Below, piece by piece: positions 1-9,788 of a DNA stretch of 64,000 bases; the stretch's first letter is position 1, and every line of letters begins with the position of its first letter. The notes under the pieces are model-generated. The model searched no databases, had not been told where the DNA came from, and saw nothing but the letters and a program-made list of their open reading frames with translations. The stretch comes from Desulfobacterales bacterium (lineage in GTDB: Bacteria; Desulfobacterota; Desulfobacteria; Desulfobacterales; JAHEIW01). The stretch lies in the NCBI GenBank assembly GCA_030066985.1, contig JASJAN010000010.1, forward strand, positions 1-64,000, read 5' to 3'. The translations under genes and the position numbers were made by a program.

Positions 1-124
1 CCAGATTATGAACAAAATTTACAGGTGGTTTTTGCAAGGGGTGTGTAAAGCCCTTTTCGCCGGAGATATCTTTTTGCATAAACACTGAGCCCCGTTTGGG
101 GCGACGGAATTTAAATACATAATT

Positions 125-333
125 ATTGCTTCTGCCCGCCGCTGTGGGGAGTGCAATTTGCGAAGCTCTGCATGGGAGCGGGTGTATTGTAACGCCGCAT
201 CCGAATGGAGGTCTGTAGGATGAAGCTGAGAGCGGAGCGACATAAGCAGAAGCATAAGCGGACTGCTTTTTACAATTTAGGGCAGCGATTTGACTTAAAG
301 CTCATGCCTCGAGGGAGGTGTGGGCTTTCTTTA
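125..333 (+). ncRNA. Possible structured small RNA ending in a hairpin
   Basis: This stretch has no convincing ORF but looks structured. A TGCCC near 133 can pair with GGGCA near 279 to close a domain of about 150 nt, and a -10-like CATAAT lies at about 118-123, just upstream. The transcript would end in the hairpin at 297-328. Size and closing stem would suit a 6S-like or other regulatory RNA, but I recognise no family consensus, so identity is open. It could instead be the long leader of the kinase gene starting at 436, although the terminator argues against that. Confidence 0.3.
297..333 (+). terminator. Rho-independent-type hairpin upstream of the kinase genes
   Basis: Arms at 297-310 and 315-328 pair over 14 positions, 11 of them exact and the rest mostly G-U wobbles, followed by CTTTATTT. 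It would end a plus-strand transcript entering from the left. Confidence 0.5.
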
Positions 334-435
334 TTTCAGCTACCATGGTTTGTTGATTCGGAAATGTTGCTGTAACAACACTAGACGAATTATTTTTGCA
401 ACCATAAAACTTCTACTGACAAGTAAATCTGATCG

Positions 436-2067
436 ATGGCAGGTAAAAAAATCAATTGCTGGGAATTCATGAAATGCGGCAGAGAGCCTGGAGGAGCCAG
501 AGCGTCTGAATTGGGCACCTGCGTCGCAGCAACGGATTCATCTTATGGAGGCATCAACGCCGGTAAAAATGCGGGGCGTATCTGCTGGGCAGTAGCCGGT
601 ACCTGTTGCGACGGAAAAATCCAGGGCACCTTTGCTGAGAAGCGCGACTCGTGTACGGAGTGCCCTTTTTATCGATTGGTTCAGGAAGAAGAAGATATTT
701 CAACTAAAACACACAAAATTCTGAACTATTTTTCAGAAGATGAAAAAAGATTTCTGGCCTCCAAGGTGACCTGTAAAATCATTGAGGCCGGCGAACGTTT
801 TATCACCCAAGGCGATGTTCAGCAAACGGCTTATATCATACAGCGGGGCGCCTGTTTGCTCGTGGTTGAAAAGGAAGGTCAATTGCACCCTGTGGGTCAT
901 CTGGGCAGAGGTGATATTGTCGGTATCCGCTCATTTCTGACCGGAGAGCCTCAGAGCGCCCACGTGGAGGCGGAAACGGCCATGGAACTCTGGGCCCTGG
1001 ATAAGGGCCTTTTTGACAATATCTCCAAAAAAGATCCGGAGTTGCTTGAATTTCTCACGGAGCTTGTCGCCAGCCGGTTCGATTCCAAAAGACCGACGGC
1101 TGACCGGGTCATTGGAAAATATATGGCGATGGATATTATTGGCCGCGGGGCATACAGCATTGTATACAAAGGCAAAAACACGGACCTGGGTATGCCGGTG
1201 GCTATCAAGATGCTCAGACACAACCTGGCGATGGATCCTGACTTTATAACAGGTTTTCGAAACGAAGCCAAAATCATTGCAGGTCTAAAACACGACAACA
1301 TTTTAAGAGTCTATGATATCGAAGAACGCTTTAACACCGTCTTTATCATCGAGGAGTTGGTTGAGGGTGAATCTTTGGCCAACATGCTATCTCGGCTGAA
1401 ATGCATACCGCCAAAATTGACCATCAGTTTTCTCATTCAACTGTGTTCGGGACTACAATATGCCCATCAAAAAGGCATCATCCATCGCGATATCAACACT
1501 TCTAACATTTTTATTCAACAAAACGATCGGCTCAAATTACTCGATTTTGGACTGTCATGCCCAATCGGAACCGAAGATTTGGCCTCCTTTGGTACCATGG
1601 CCTACATGGCACCGGAACAGATCCAAAGCGAACCCATGGATCAGCGTACCGATATTTACGCCATGGGGATCACGGCTTTTGAAATGCTTGCCGGCCAAAA
1701 TCCATTTCCGGAAACAGATGCCCAGAAGCTCATCGATTTGCATCTGAATTGCGGCATACCAGACCCGGCGGATGTGGTTGCGAACATCCCTAAAACGCTT
1801 CGGCAATTCATCCTTAAAGCCTGTCGGCGGAATCCCGATCACCGCTATCAGACTGTAACCGAAGCCCTGGATGACCTAAAGGGTCTGGCCATTGAACTGG
1901 GTATCACCGGCAAGCAATCAGATGCGGAAAAAATGAATATGACCAGCCTGTTTATGGTTTACAAAGAAAACCAACAACCGGCCGTCAAACAATTAATGGA
2001 AAGCCTTCGGGAACAGGCCAGGGAGCTGGGCATCGATTTAAAATCGGCAGATCTCTCGGATTTATAA
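436..2067 (+). CDS. Cys-rich / cNMP-binding-domain Ser/Thr protein kinase
   Basis: A 543-residue cytoplasmic signalling kinase. Residues 1-85 form a Cys-rich module with eight Cys (8, 14, 29, 50, 57, 58, 73, 76), of a type common in deltaproteobacterial sensors and probably metal- or redox-binding. A cyclic-nucleotide-binding-like domain follows (about 95-215), then a Hanks-type kinase (about 228-490) with glycine loop GRGAYS, Lys258, HRD at 350-352, Asn357, DFG at 370-372 and an APE-type motif. Two oddities: the nucleotide cassette lacks its usual Glu and Arg (GIRSFLTGEPQSA), and the catalytic-loop Lys is Asn (HRDINTSN). The last 45 residues match the tail of the next gene, so the pair arose by duplication. 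The Shine-Dalgarno is weak. Substrate unknown. Confidence 0.85.
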   Translation: MAGKKINCWEFMKCGREPGGARASELGTCVAATDSSYGGINAGKNAGRICWAVAGTCCDGKIQGTFAEKRDSCTECPFYRLVQEEEDISTKTHKILNYFSEDEKRFLASKVTCKIIEAGERFITQGDVQQTAYIIQRGACLLVVEKEGQLHPVGHLGRGDIVGIRSFLTGEPQSAHVEAETAMELWALDKGLFDNISKKDPELLEFLTELVASRFDSKRPTADRVIGKYMAMDIIGRGAYSIVYKGKNTDLGMPVAIKMLRHNLAMDPDFITGFRNEAKIIAGLKHDNILRVYDIEERFNTVFIIEELVEGESLANMLSRLKCIPPKLTISFLIQLCSGLQYAHQKGIIHRDINTSNIFIQQNDRLKLLDFGLSCPIGTEDLASFGTMAYMAPEQIQSEPMDQRTDIYAMGITAFEMLAGQNPFPETDAQKLIDLHLNCGIPDPADVVANIPKTLRQFILKACRRNPDHRYQTVTEALDDLKGLAIELGITGKQSDAEKMNMTSLFMVYKENQQPAVKQLMESLREQARELGIDLKSADLSDL

Positions 2068-2185
2068 TTATGAAAAAAATATAACGATCTGAAGCGCAAA
2101 ATTGTTGCCATCCATGGCCGCATGCGCCATAGAAGGGGTTATATAAAATAAAAAGGATAATAACCTCTTTTAAAAGGAAGATCTT

Positions 2186-3952
2186 ATGGACCAAAACACT
2201 TCTCGAAGACGGAGTCAAAGAATCGACCTGGATCCACCGGAAGTCGGGATTCTCTTTTTGGAAGAAGCTGGCTATGTTTCCGGGACCACACTGGCTCCGC
2301 CCCCCAAAAAGCTATTTGTCGACCTGATCAATCGCAGCGACGAAGGAGTGGGTATTCGGGCTGAACAAAAAATCGAGCCGGCCACTGTCTTTTATTTGAG
2401 TGCTTTTAACAAAGCAGAAAAAACCTGGGATCTGTTTGTGGGTGAATCCAAATGGATTATACCGGATGAAGAAAAAGATCAGAGGCACAAATTGGGAGCG
2501 ACCATCCAGCCGACTGAAGATACGAACGGGCTCTTTGGCGATGGTGATTCCCTTGACAAAAAAATACCGCTTGCCTCCGATTATCAATTTTTTCGCAAAA
2601 CGGATTTGTTGAAATCTATCTCCCGGGATTCGGTCTGTCCCATACTTAACTGTATAACGTTTCAGCATGTGAAGGCCGGCGAGCGGTTTATGACGCAGGG
2701 CGATCCCGGTGATGACTGCTACATCATCCAAAAAGGCACCTGTGTTATCAATGTCGAAAAAAATGGTGAGCTGATCCCGGTGGCGCGGCTGCGTGAAGGG
2801 GATATCGTTGGTGAGATGGCACTGATTACCGGAGAGCGCCGCAGTGCGCATGTGGAAGCTGAAACCGACATGCAGCTATGGCGCCTGACCAAAGAACAGT
2901 TTGATGCCATATCTGAGGTTTACCCAGACTTGCGCAGCTTTTTAACGGACCTGGTGACGAAATGGTTTGAAACCCGAACCATAACCGCTGATCGAAGAAT
3001 CGGCAAATACCTGATTACTGAAATTCTGGGAAGCGGCGGTTACAGTATTGTTTATCGGGGCGTGCATGAGGCGCTGCACATGCCGGTTGCCATCAAAATG
3101 ATGAAACATGATATGGCCACTTCTTCGGATTTCATTAAAAAATTCAGAGAAGAGGCCCGCATCATTGCAAAGTTCAATCACGAAAATATTGTACACGTCT
3201 ACGATATCGAGGAGCGCTACAAAACGCTTTTTATTATTATGGAGCATCTTGAAGGCATGTCATTGAGAACGTTGCTCAAGCGCATGCTGAAACTGCCTTA
3301 CCAGCGGGTTGTTCACTACCTTTTGCAAATCTGTGCCGGCTTGCAGTACGCCCATGCGGAAAACGTGGTGCACCAGGATATCAAACCCGGCAATCTTTTT
3401 ATTTTGCCAAATGATAAAATTAAAATTCTTGATTTTGGACTGGCCTCTCCGTGCGGCGCCGAAAGCAGTTTCACGGGCACACCCTTTTACATGTCCCCCG
3501 AGCAAATTGATTGTCTGCCAGTCGATGCCAGAACGGATATTTTCGCCCTGGGGCTTACGGCATATGAAATGCTGACCGGTCAACGTCCGTTTGCCGAGGA
3601 GGATGCCTGGAAAACCATGAATTTGCGTGTGGAACAAGACATACCGGATCCGGCAGCGATCTTGCCTGATTTGCCCGCAACACTCAGCAAATTTATCATG
3701 AAAGCCTGTGCGCGGGATATCAACCAAAGATACCAAAACGTGGCTGAGATTGTTGAAGAATTGCAACCGCTGGTTGAAGATCATGGTCCAGTACTTGAGA
3801 CCGATTCATCGGCCAGTCGCAAAATGGCGACCATGTTTTTGCTGTACTCGGATGAGCACCAGCCGGAGCTGAACCGGATGATGGAAGAGTTTTGTGAGAA
3901 AGTCAATGAGTTGGGGGTTTCATGCCGGGCAGCGGATTTTAAAGAGATTTAG
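2186..3952 (+). CDS. PilZ / cNMP-binding-domain Ser/Thr protein kinase
   Basis: A 588-residue paralogue of the preceding kinase with a different sensor front end. Residues 1-110 look like a PilZ domain: an Arg cluster at 7-12 giving RxxxR and the NRSDEG motif at 49-54 (N/DxSxxG), the two elements that bind cyclic di-GMP. A cNMP-binding domain follows (about 145-260) whose phosphate cassette keeps Glu210 and Arg219 (GEMALITGERRSA). The kinase domain (about 275-540) has Lys304, K400 and Asn403 in the catalytic loop and DFG at 416-418, but the loop reads HQD rather than HRD, a non-RD kinase. Start fixed by AAGGAAG six bases upstream. It may integrate two second messengers; that is inference from the domains. 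Confidence 0.85.
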   Translation: MDQNTSRRRSQRIDLDPPEVGILFLEEAGYVSGTTLAPPPKKLFVDLINRSDEGVGIRAEQKIEPATVFYLSAFNKAEKTWDLFVGESKWIIPDEEKDQRHKLGATIQPTEDTNGLFGDGDSLDKKIPLASDYQFFRKTDLLKSISRDSVCPILNCITFQHVKAGERFMTQGDPGDDCYIIQKGTCVINVEKNGELIPVARLREGDIVGEMALITGERRSAHVEAETDMQLWRLTKEQFDAISEVYPDLRSFLTDLVTKWFETRTITADRRIGKYLITEILGSGGYSIVYRGVHEALHMPVAIKMMKHDMATSSDFIKKFREEARIIAKFNHENIVHVYDIEERYKTLFIIMEHLEGMSLRTLLKRMLKLPYQRVVHYLLQICAGLQYAHAENVVHQDIKPGNLFILPNDKIKILDFGLASPCGAESSFTGTPFYMSPEQIDCLPVDARTDIFALGLTAYEMLTGQRPFAEEDAWKTMNLRVEQDIPDPAAILPDLPATLSKFIMKACARDINQRYQNVAEIVEELQPLVEDHGPVLETDSSASRKMATMFLLYSDEHQPELNRMMEEFCEKVNELGVSCRAADFKEI

Positions 3953-4152
3953 TATAGACAGGATTAGCTGTATCATTCAGGGCATACGCATTGCGTATAT
4001 TTCAATTTTGCCTGCCCGCCATCGTGGAGACCAAGAGCCATCTTCCAACCAACGGAAACCAGGTGGCCTCACGTGGCGGGTGGGTTTCTAAAATCTATAG
4101 AAATTTTAATTCTATTAAAACACAGCGTAATTTAATCAAGGAAAAGGTCATC

Positions 4153-5190
4153 ATGGCTGCTTCCATTCCTTCAGAAATGCGGGTGCTCGAGCTGGAAAAT
4201 TATCATGAGGACATAACCAAAACTGTTGAGGGCTTGCGTGTTGTGCAAAAGCCGACCCCGCAGCCGGGTTCCGGGCAGGTGCTCGTCCGCATAGAAGCCG
4301 CCCCCTGCAATCCGTCTGATCTAATATTTATGCAGGGGCTTTATGGCGTCAAAAAAACCTTGCCGGCCGTGCCGGGCTGGGAAGGGGCCGGCACGGTGGT
4401 GGCCAGTGGTGGTGGAATGATGGGCAACTGGCTTAAGGGCAAACGGGTGGCCTGTGGCGGCCAGGCGGATTCGGACGGCACCTGGGCTGAATATTACATT
4501 GCAGATGCCAAAACTTGCGTGCCGTTGCGCAAGGGCATTTCTTCTGAAAAGGGCGCAACCTTAATCATTAACCCGCTGACGGCCTGGGCCATGGTTGATA
4601 CGGCTAAAAAAGGCGGTCATCGAGCCATCGTCCAAACTGCGGCTGCCAGCCAGCTGGGACGAATGGTAGTGCGTCTGGCCAAAGATGCCGGAATAGCGTT
4701 GATAAATGTCGTGCGGCGCCAAGAACAGGAAGATCTGCTGAAGTCATTGGGGGCGGAAGTCGTGTTGAACTCAGAATCGGAAGATTTTGAAGCCCGGCTG
4801 CGTGAAGAATGCCTTCGCTTAAAATCGACCATGGGTTTTGATGCTGTCTGCGGGGAGATGACCGGAAAGATTTTTAGCGCCATGGCGCCGGGAGCCACCG
4901 TCTTGGTATATGGGGTGCTTTCATTTGAACCTGCCAGCGGTCTGGATGGGGGCGATTTGATATTTGGTCAAAAACGCGTGGAGGGCTTCTGGTTAACAGA
5001 CTGGGTCCGCAAGGCTGGATTCGTGCGCGTTTTTCAGGCCACCGGCCAGATTCAAAAGCACATTGCCGCTGGGTCTTTTGCAACCCAGGTACGGAAAAAG
5101 CTCAAATTAGAAGATGTCCCCGCAGGCATATTGGAATACCAAAAGGAAATGACCGCAGGGAAAATACTTATTATTCCAAAGGAAATGTAG
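4153..5190 (+). CDS. Zinc-free MDR-family oxidoreductase (quinone / enoyl-CoA reductase-like)
   Basis: A 345-residue medium-chain dehydrogenase/reductase. The N-terminal GroES-like fold carries NPSDL and a PAVPGWEGAGTV stretch, followed by a Rossmann half that binds NADPH (QTAAASQLGRMV). Catalytic-zinc Cys/His ligands of alcohol dehydrogenases are absent, placing it with quinone oxidoreductases and mitochondrial-type 2-enoyl thioester reductases. The reading frame extends upstream, but the ATG at 4153 is preferred because it follows AAGGAAAAGG and begins the conserved fold. It stands alone, convergent with the Hdr operon. Substrate cannot be set from sequence. Confidence 0.8.
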   Translation: MAASIPSEMRVLELENYHEDITKTVEGLRVVQKPTPQPGSGQVLVRIEAAPCNPSDLIFMQGLYGVKKTLPAVPGWEGAGTVVASGGGMMGNWLKGKRVACGGQADSDGTWAEYYIADAKTCVPLRKGISSEKGATLIINPLTAWAMVDTAKKGGHRAIVQTAAASQLGRMVVRLAKDAGIALINVVRRQEQEDLLKSLGAEVVLNSESEDFEARLREECLRLKSTMGFDAVCGEMTGKIFSAMAPGATVLVYGVLSFEPASGLDGGDLIFGQKRVEGFWLTDWVRKAGFVRVFQATGQIQKHIAAGSFATQVRKKLKLEDVPAGILEYQKEMTAGKILIIPKEM

Positions 5191-5382
5191 AAGTCATTTG
5201 AAAATTTTTTACCGCTGATTTGCGACTTTTGAAAAGCGCTAAGCTTGCTGCGCTAATCCGCCTGAGGCGGAGAAAACTCGGCCTGGCGTCCTCAGACAGT
5301 TCAAGATTTTGCGCTCCGCATCGCTAAGCGCTTTGTATCAAAAGCTCGCAAAATGCGCTTTAAAAAAGTTTTCAAATGGCTT
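5191..5382. repeat. Long nested palindrome starting at a stop codon
   Basis: Outer arms AAGTCATTTGAAAATTTTTT (5191-5210) and its imperfect complement ending at 5382 enclose inner arms around GCGACTTTTGAAAAGCGCT and AAGCGCTTTGTATCAAAAGC, plus a small GC palindrome TCCGCCTGAGGCGGA at 5257-5271. It begins on the base after the stop of the MDR gene and lies between convergent genes. Member of the 3-prime-end palindrome set described in the findings. Confidence 0.75.
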
Positions 5383-5470
5383 TAAATTTTGAGAAATTGA
5401 AGCCTTAAAACAAGCGGTTCTGAGGATTAGATATCGAAGCACATAAAGCAATAGAATTGATGGATGCGTA

Positions 5471-6592
5471 TCAAGTCTTCTGCTTTAAACCGGGGAATTT
5501 GCGGTCCAGCACTTTGCGGTTTTGAGCGGCTGTATCTTTTTTGCGGGCCGACCAGGTCTGGACCTTTTTTAGCGCCCGGGATGTCTTTTGGGGAAAATCC
5601 TTGGTGCGGTTTTCCTCAATAGCCGAGGGTCGGGCGTCGGCAAAAATGGCGCGGCCGACGGGTGTGCGGGTTATGACGGTGGTCCAGCCTTCCTCGGAGC
5701 CGATACCGCCAAATGATATATCAGCGTATTCGGCAGAATAATCCGGGCAGAAATAGCAGGCAAAGCGTTTCATGAACTCGAGCTCTTCGAGCATCATGGT
5801 TTTTTCTTTACCGCCTTTCAAGTGGACGATCAGCTCTTCTTTGATGTTTATTTTTTTGACATCCTTAAATTTAAATGCACCGATCTGACCGATTTTTTCC
5901 TGCTCTTTTTTGCCGAACACAAAATTACCCGAGCAAAATAAACCCAGGCAGAATTTAATCGAATCAGAGGGAATGATGCCCAAAGCCTGCATGCGCCGTA
6001 CCGCTTTGATCTGGCAGGGGGTGCCCACAAAGGCCACACGCGACAGGCCTTTTTTGATCAGGGGATCAAATTCTTTGATCTGTGAATAGGTTAAATAATA
6101 ATCGCTGAAATTGGTCATGCCGTGGGAGGTATCAAAGGAAAAGCCGGCGGCCTCCAGGATGTCTTTTTCGGTCTCCGCCAGAAACGGCAGGCGCTGAAAC
6201 GGGCCGGCCGGTTTGGTGACGATGGCGCCGTCAATGCGGCCGCGTTTGAACAAATGTACCAGCAAAGCGGTGACCACCCCGCCGTCGGTGGCCTTTTTGC
6301 GGATTTTGGGATCCACGGCCCGGGCAATACTGGTTTCAATCACGCGCCCGATGGGCGGGATCCAGCCCGAACTTTGGCGGGTTTCTTCATCCAGCTCGTC
6401 AATCTCAGGGCAGATGCTATGGCACAGGCCGCATTCAATGCATTTGGCTTCATCCGCATAGCGGGGCTTGCCTTCGCTGTCCAATTCCAGGGCAGCGTAA
6501 TTAACGGCCGTGCAAAAGGTCACGCACCCGCCGCAGCGATGGCACAGCCCAGGTTTCTGCACATCCTCAATCAAATTAGTAAAGGTTTTCAT
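5471..6592 (-). CDS. FrhB/FdhB-type flavin iron-sulfur oxidoreductase
   Basis: A 373-residue protein of the coenzyme F420 hydrogenase/dehydrogenase beta-subunit family. Two [4Fe-4S] motifs sit at the N-terminus (CHRCGGCVTFC about 17-27 and CIECGLCHSICP about 51-62), followed by the FrhB flavin domain with FVGTPCQIKAVRR and a conserved Cys pair near FACYFCPD. In this family the FAD passes electrons between a soluble carrier and an Fe-S partner. It is the last gene of the minus-strand Hdr operon, 140 bp below hdrA, and probably docks on HdrA as an electron entry or exit module. Whether the carrier is F420, NAD(P)H, formate dehydrogenase or ferredoxin is not visible. Start supported by GGAG before ATG. 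Confidence 0.85.
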   Translation of the reverse strand: MKTFTNLIEDVQKPGLCHRCGGCVTFCTAVNYAALELDSEGKPRYADEAKCIECGLCHSICPEIDELDEETRQSSGWIPPIGRVIETSIARAVDPKIRKKATDGGVVTALLVHLFKRGRIDGAIVTKPAGPFQRLPFLAETEKDILEAAGFSFDTSHGMTNFSDYYLTYSQIKEFDPLIKKGLSRVAFVGTPCQIKAVRRMQALGIIPSDSIKFCLGLFCSGNFVFGKKEQEKIGQIGAFKFKDVKKINIKEELIVHLKGGKEKTMMLEELEFMKRFACYFCPDYSAEYADISFGGIGSEEGWTTVITRTPVGRAIFADARPSAIEENRTKDFPQKTSRALKKVQTWSARKKDTAAQNRKVLDRKFPGLKQKT

Positions 6593-6599
6593 TTCAACT

Positions 6600-6715
6600 C
6601 CTGTTCGGTTGGCCGGTTTGCCTGTTACCCGTTGAGCCCGTTATAAAAAATTAGATTGAAATCCTTGTTTAACCGACTAACCGGAAACGGGCCAACTGGC
6701 TCAACCCGTACCCAT
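6600..6715. repeat. Inverted CCGGTTTA/GAGCC repeat between hdrA and frhB
   Basis: Left half has GGTTGGCCGGTTTGCC and CGTTGAGCCCG; right half has ACTAACCGGAAACGGGCC and AACTGGCTCAACCCG, the reverse complement with changes. The same vocabulary recurs at 62874-62948. The RNA could fold into one long hairpin inside the operon. Confidence 0.6.
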
Positions 6716-6732
6716 TTCCAAATGAATAAAAG

Positions 6733-9700
6733 TTAGCTAAAAATCGATTCTGATGGTACACCCTCGAATAAGCACGTCTTGAGCTGCGCAAATATCTGGC
6801 CGGTGTCAAAGCCTTTCAAATGAATGGCCGCAGAGCGGCAGGAGGCCACGCACAGCCCGCAACCCTTACACAGGGTGGCTTGAATTTCAGCTTTGCCGCT
6901 TTTTTCATCAAATTTGGGCGCCGAATAGGGGCAGATATCCACGCAAACCCCGCAGCTGCTGCAAAAGTTCGGATCTACCATGGCCACCGTGCCGCTGACG
7001 GAGACTTCCAGGGCAGATAAAACCGTTACTGCCCGGGAGGCAGCGGCCTGAGCCTGGACGATGGATTCTTCTATCGGTTTGGGTGCGTGCGCGAGACCGC
7101 AGACAAATACGCCATCGGTGGCAAAATCATTGGGCCGCAGTTTGACATGTGCCTCGGCAAAAAAGCCATCGTCATTTTGCGGCACCTTAAACATTTGCGC
7201 CAGGGGGTTGGCTTTTTGCGGCACCACCGCACTGGCCAGAACCAGCAGGTCGCTTTCGATCACCATCTGTCTTCTGAGCACCCGATCGGTAAAGGTAATG
7301 TTGAGGCCATTTTCGGCGGCGCCGACCCCGATTTCCTGGTCGTTGTCATAGCGGATAAACTTAATGCCCTGTTCGCGCGCTTCGCGGTAAAGATCCTCCC
7401 TGAGACCGTAAGCACGCAGATCGCGATATAATATGAAAATATCCGTAGCAGGATTTTGGGCCTTGAGGCTCAGGGCGCTTTTAATCGATGCGGTGCAGCA
7501 CACTTTGGAACAATAGGGGCGCTCGGGATTCCGTGATCCCACACATTGGACAAATACAGCCGTGCGACCGGGATCAAACCCGTTGCCGGCCTTGAGTTTG
7601 TTCTGGAGCTCCAGACCGGTAAGTACCCGCTGATCCTGGCCGTACAGATAGTCGTCGGGCTTAAACTCCTCGGCGCCCGAAGCAATCAGGGTCACACCGT
7701 GTTCGACAACGTTGTTTTCCCCGTTTATCTGGACCGTGGTTTTAAAATTGCCGATAAATCCATCCACATTGTCAATCCGGGCATTTAACAGCAACTCGAT
7801 GTTTTCATCAGCGCTAACATCAGCGATCAGGCTGTCGAGAAACGGGCCGATCGCCTCGGCCTGCCAAGTTTCCGCCAGGTGGCGGGCCTGGCCGCCCAGT
7901 TGTTTGTTTTTTTCCACCACCACGGTTTTGTACCCCTGATCGGCCAATGTCTTAGCCGCCGTCAGACCGGCCATGCCGCCACCGATGACCATGGCGGTCT
8001 GGTTGATTTTCATTTTGGGCTCCGCCAGGGGCTCATGCAGCGCGACCTTGGCCACCGCCATCTGCAGCAGGTCTTTGGATTTATCGGTGGCCTTGTCCAT
8101 GTCGTCTTTGTGCACCCAGGAGCACTGGTTGCGGATATTGGCCATCTCAAAAAGGTATTTGTTGAGCCCGCCGTTGATCAGGGTTTCCTGAAAAAGGGGC
8201 TCATGGGTCTTGGGTGTGCAGGCGGTCACCACCACCCGGTTGAGGCGGTGCTTTTTGATGGTCTCTGAAATCTGGGTCTGGGTATCCTGTGAGCAGCTGA
8301 ACAGGTTTTGCTCGGCGTAGACCACATTCGGCAGGGTTTTGGCGTATTCGACCACGGCGGGCACATCCACAAACCCGGCGATATTGGTGCCGCAGCAGCA
8401 GACAAACACGCCGATACGCGGCGGCTCGCCTTTGATATCGATCTCTTCGGGCAGCGCTTTGGTTTTGGTCAGCGTTCCGCGAGCATCTGCCAGCCGGGCG
8501 CCGACTTTGCCGGCCGCCGCACTGGCATCGATGACCGACGACGGAATGTCTTGCGGCTCGTGAAAAGCGCCGCACACATAGATCCCCGGTCGCGAGCTTT
8601 GAACCGGATCAAATCCGCCGGCGCGGGCAAACTGATAGGAATTTAAATCAATATCCAGTTTCTGGGCCAGCGCAACCGCCTGTTCCCGGGCGCCCAAACC
8701 CACCGACAGCACGACGATATCAAATTCTTCTGCCTGACTATGGCCGGCCGCATCGACATAGCGAATCAAGTGCTTGCCGTTATCGCCCATGGGCTCGACA
8801 TGCGTGATGCGCGATTTAACGAAACGCACCCCCAGATCATCTTTGGCCTTGTTGTAGTAGCGCTCGAAATCTTTGCCGAAGGTGCGAATGTCGATGTAAA
8901 AGATGGCCGTATCCAGGCCGTCGCTGCTGTGCTCTTTGGCCAGGATAGCCTCTTTGACAGCGTAGGTGCAGCAGACTGCCGAGCAGTAACCACGGGCGCC
9001 GATGTGTGTGTCGCGGGATCCAACGCATTGCAGCCAGGCAATTTTTTCAGGCTCGGTTTTATCCGAAGGTCGCAGCAGGTGCCCGCCATAGGGCCCGGAG
9101 GCCGACAGGATTCTTTCAAATTCCAGGCTGGTGACAATGTTGGGAGATGCTGAATAGCCGAAGGTGTCATAGGTGCTTGGATCAAAGGCCTCGCTGCCGG
9201 CGGCAATGACCACTGCGCCCACTTTCAGCTTGAGGTCTGTTTTTTGATCTTCAAAATTGATGGCGCCTGTTGGGCAAAATTTTTCACAGGCTTTGCATTT
9301 GCCTTTCAGAAAATAAATACAGGTATCGGCATCAATGGTGTATTTTAGCGGCACCGCCTGGGCGTACTGCACATAAACGGCCTTGCGCTTGCTCAGCCCG
9401 CCGTCATAGGCGTTGGATACTTTTTTGGGGCATTTTTCCGCGCAGGCATCACAGGCAATACATTTGTCCATGTCGACATAGCGCGGGTGTTGTGTCAATT
9501 GGACGTCAAAGTTGCCTTCTTTACCGCTGATACTGTCAACTTCAGTAAGGGTGAGCAACTCGATGTTGATGTGCCGGCCGACCTCGACCAGTTTCGGCGA
9601 TATGATTCACATCGCACAGTCATTGGTGGGAAAGGTTTTGTCCAACTGCGACATCATGCCGCCGATGGAACTCGAGCCTTCCACCAGGTAGACATAATAG

Positions 9701-9786
9701 CCGGAATCGGCAAGATCCAGAGCGGCTTGCATGCCGGCTATCCCGCCACCCACGACCATGACTGCGCCTGTGCCTGATTGCGACAT
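6733..9786 (-). CDS. hdrA: Double-length HdrA with in-frame UGA (selenocysteine)
   Basis: The flavin and Fe-S electron-splitting subunit of heterodisulfide-reductase-like complexes, about 1017 residues including Sec60. It starts at the ATG at 9786, two bases after the hdrB stop, with GGAG in place. The frame then meets TGA at 9607-9609, but continues in frame with high family similarity on both sides: FPTNDCAM-(TGA)[12 protein letters not shown], where relatives carry Cys. Order: FAD motif GGGIAGMQ (13-20), Sec60, Fe-S motifs [11 protein letters not shown] and CKACEKFCP, a second HdrA-type start with VCCCGTN (about 466), a second FAD motif [10 protein letters not shown] (about 604), and two C-terminal ferredoxin clusters ([22 protein letters not shown]). 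A standard caller would start it falsely at a TTG at 9558. Confidence 0.92.
9577..9609 (-). promoter_or_regulatory. Sec UGA codon with candidate bacterial SECIS hairpin
   Basis: TGA occupies 9609-9607. Eight bases later GCCGA (9598-9594) pairs perfectly with TCGGC (9581-9577); inside, CU pairs with AG and leaves an apical loop GGUCG at 9589-9585, beginning 17 bases after the UGA. A small loop opening with G at that distance fits the bacterial SECIS pattern as I recall it. The selenocysteine machinery genes are not in this window. Confidence 0.6.
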
Positions 9787-9788
9787 AA

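Noticed and set aside
19-255. 78-codon minus-strand ORF at the left edge
   Set aside because: Overlaps a structured GC-rich region, with low-complexity composition and no recognisable fold.
6733-9558. hdrA as a 941-codon gene beginning at a TTG
   Set aside because: The TTG has no ribosome site and the FAD motif and NDCAM segment lie upstream in the same frame; the longer recoded gene explains the DNA better.
9607-9609. TGA in hdrA as a nonsense mutation or frameshift (pseudogene)
   Set aside because: Frame and family similarity are intact on both sides and the position is one used for Cys/Sec in HdrA.
9487-9777. Plus-strand ORF opposite the hdrA start
   Set aside because: Antisense shadow of the recoded hdrA 5-prime region; no ribosome site or family resemblance.
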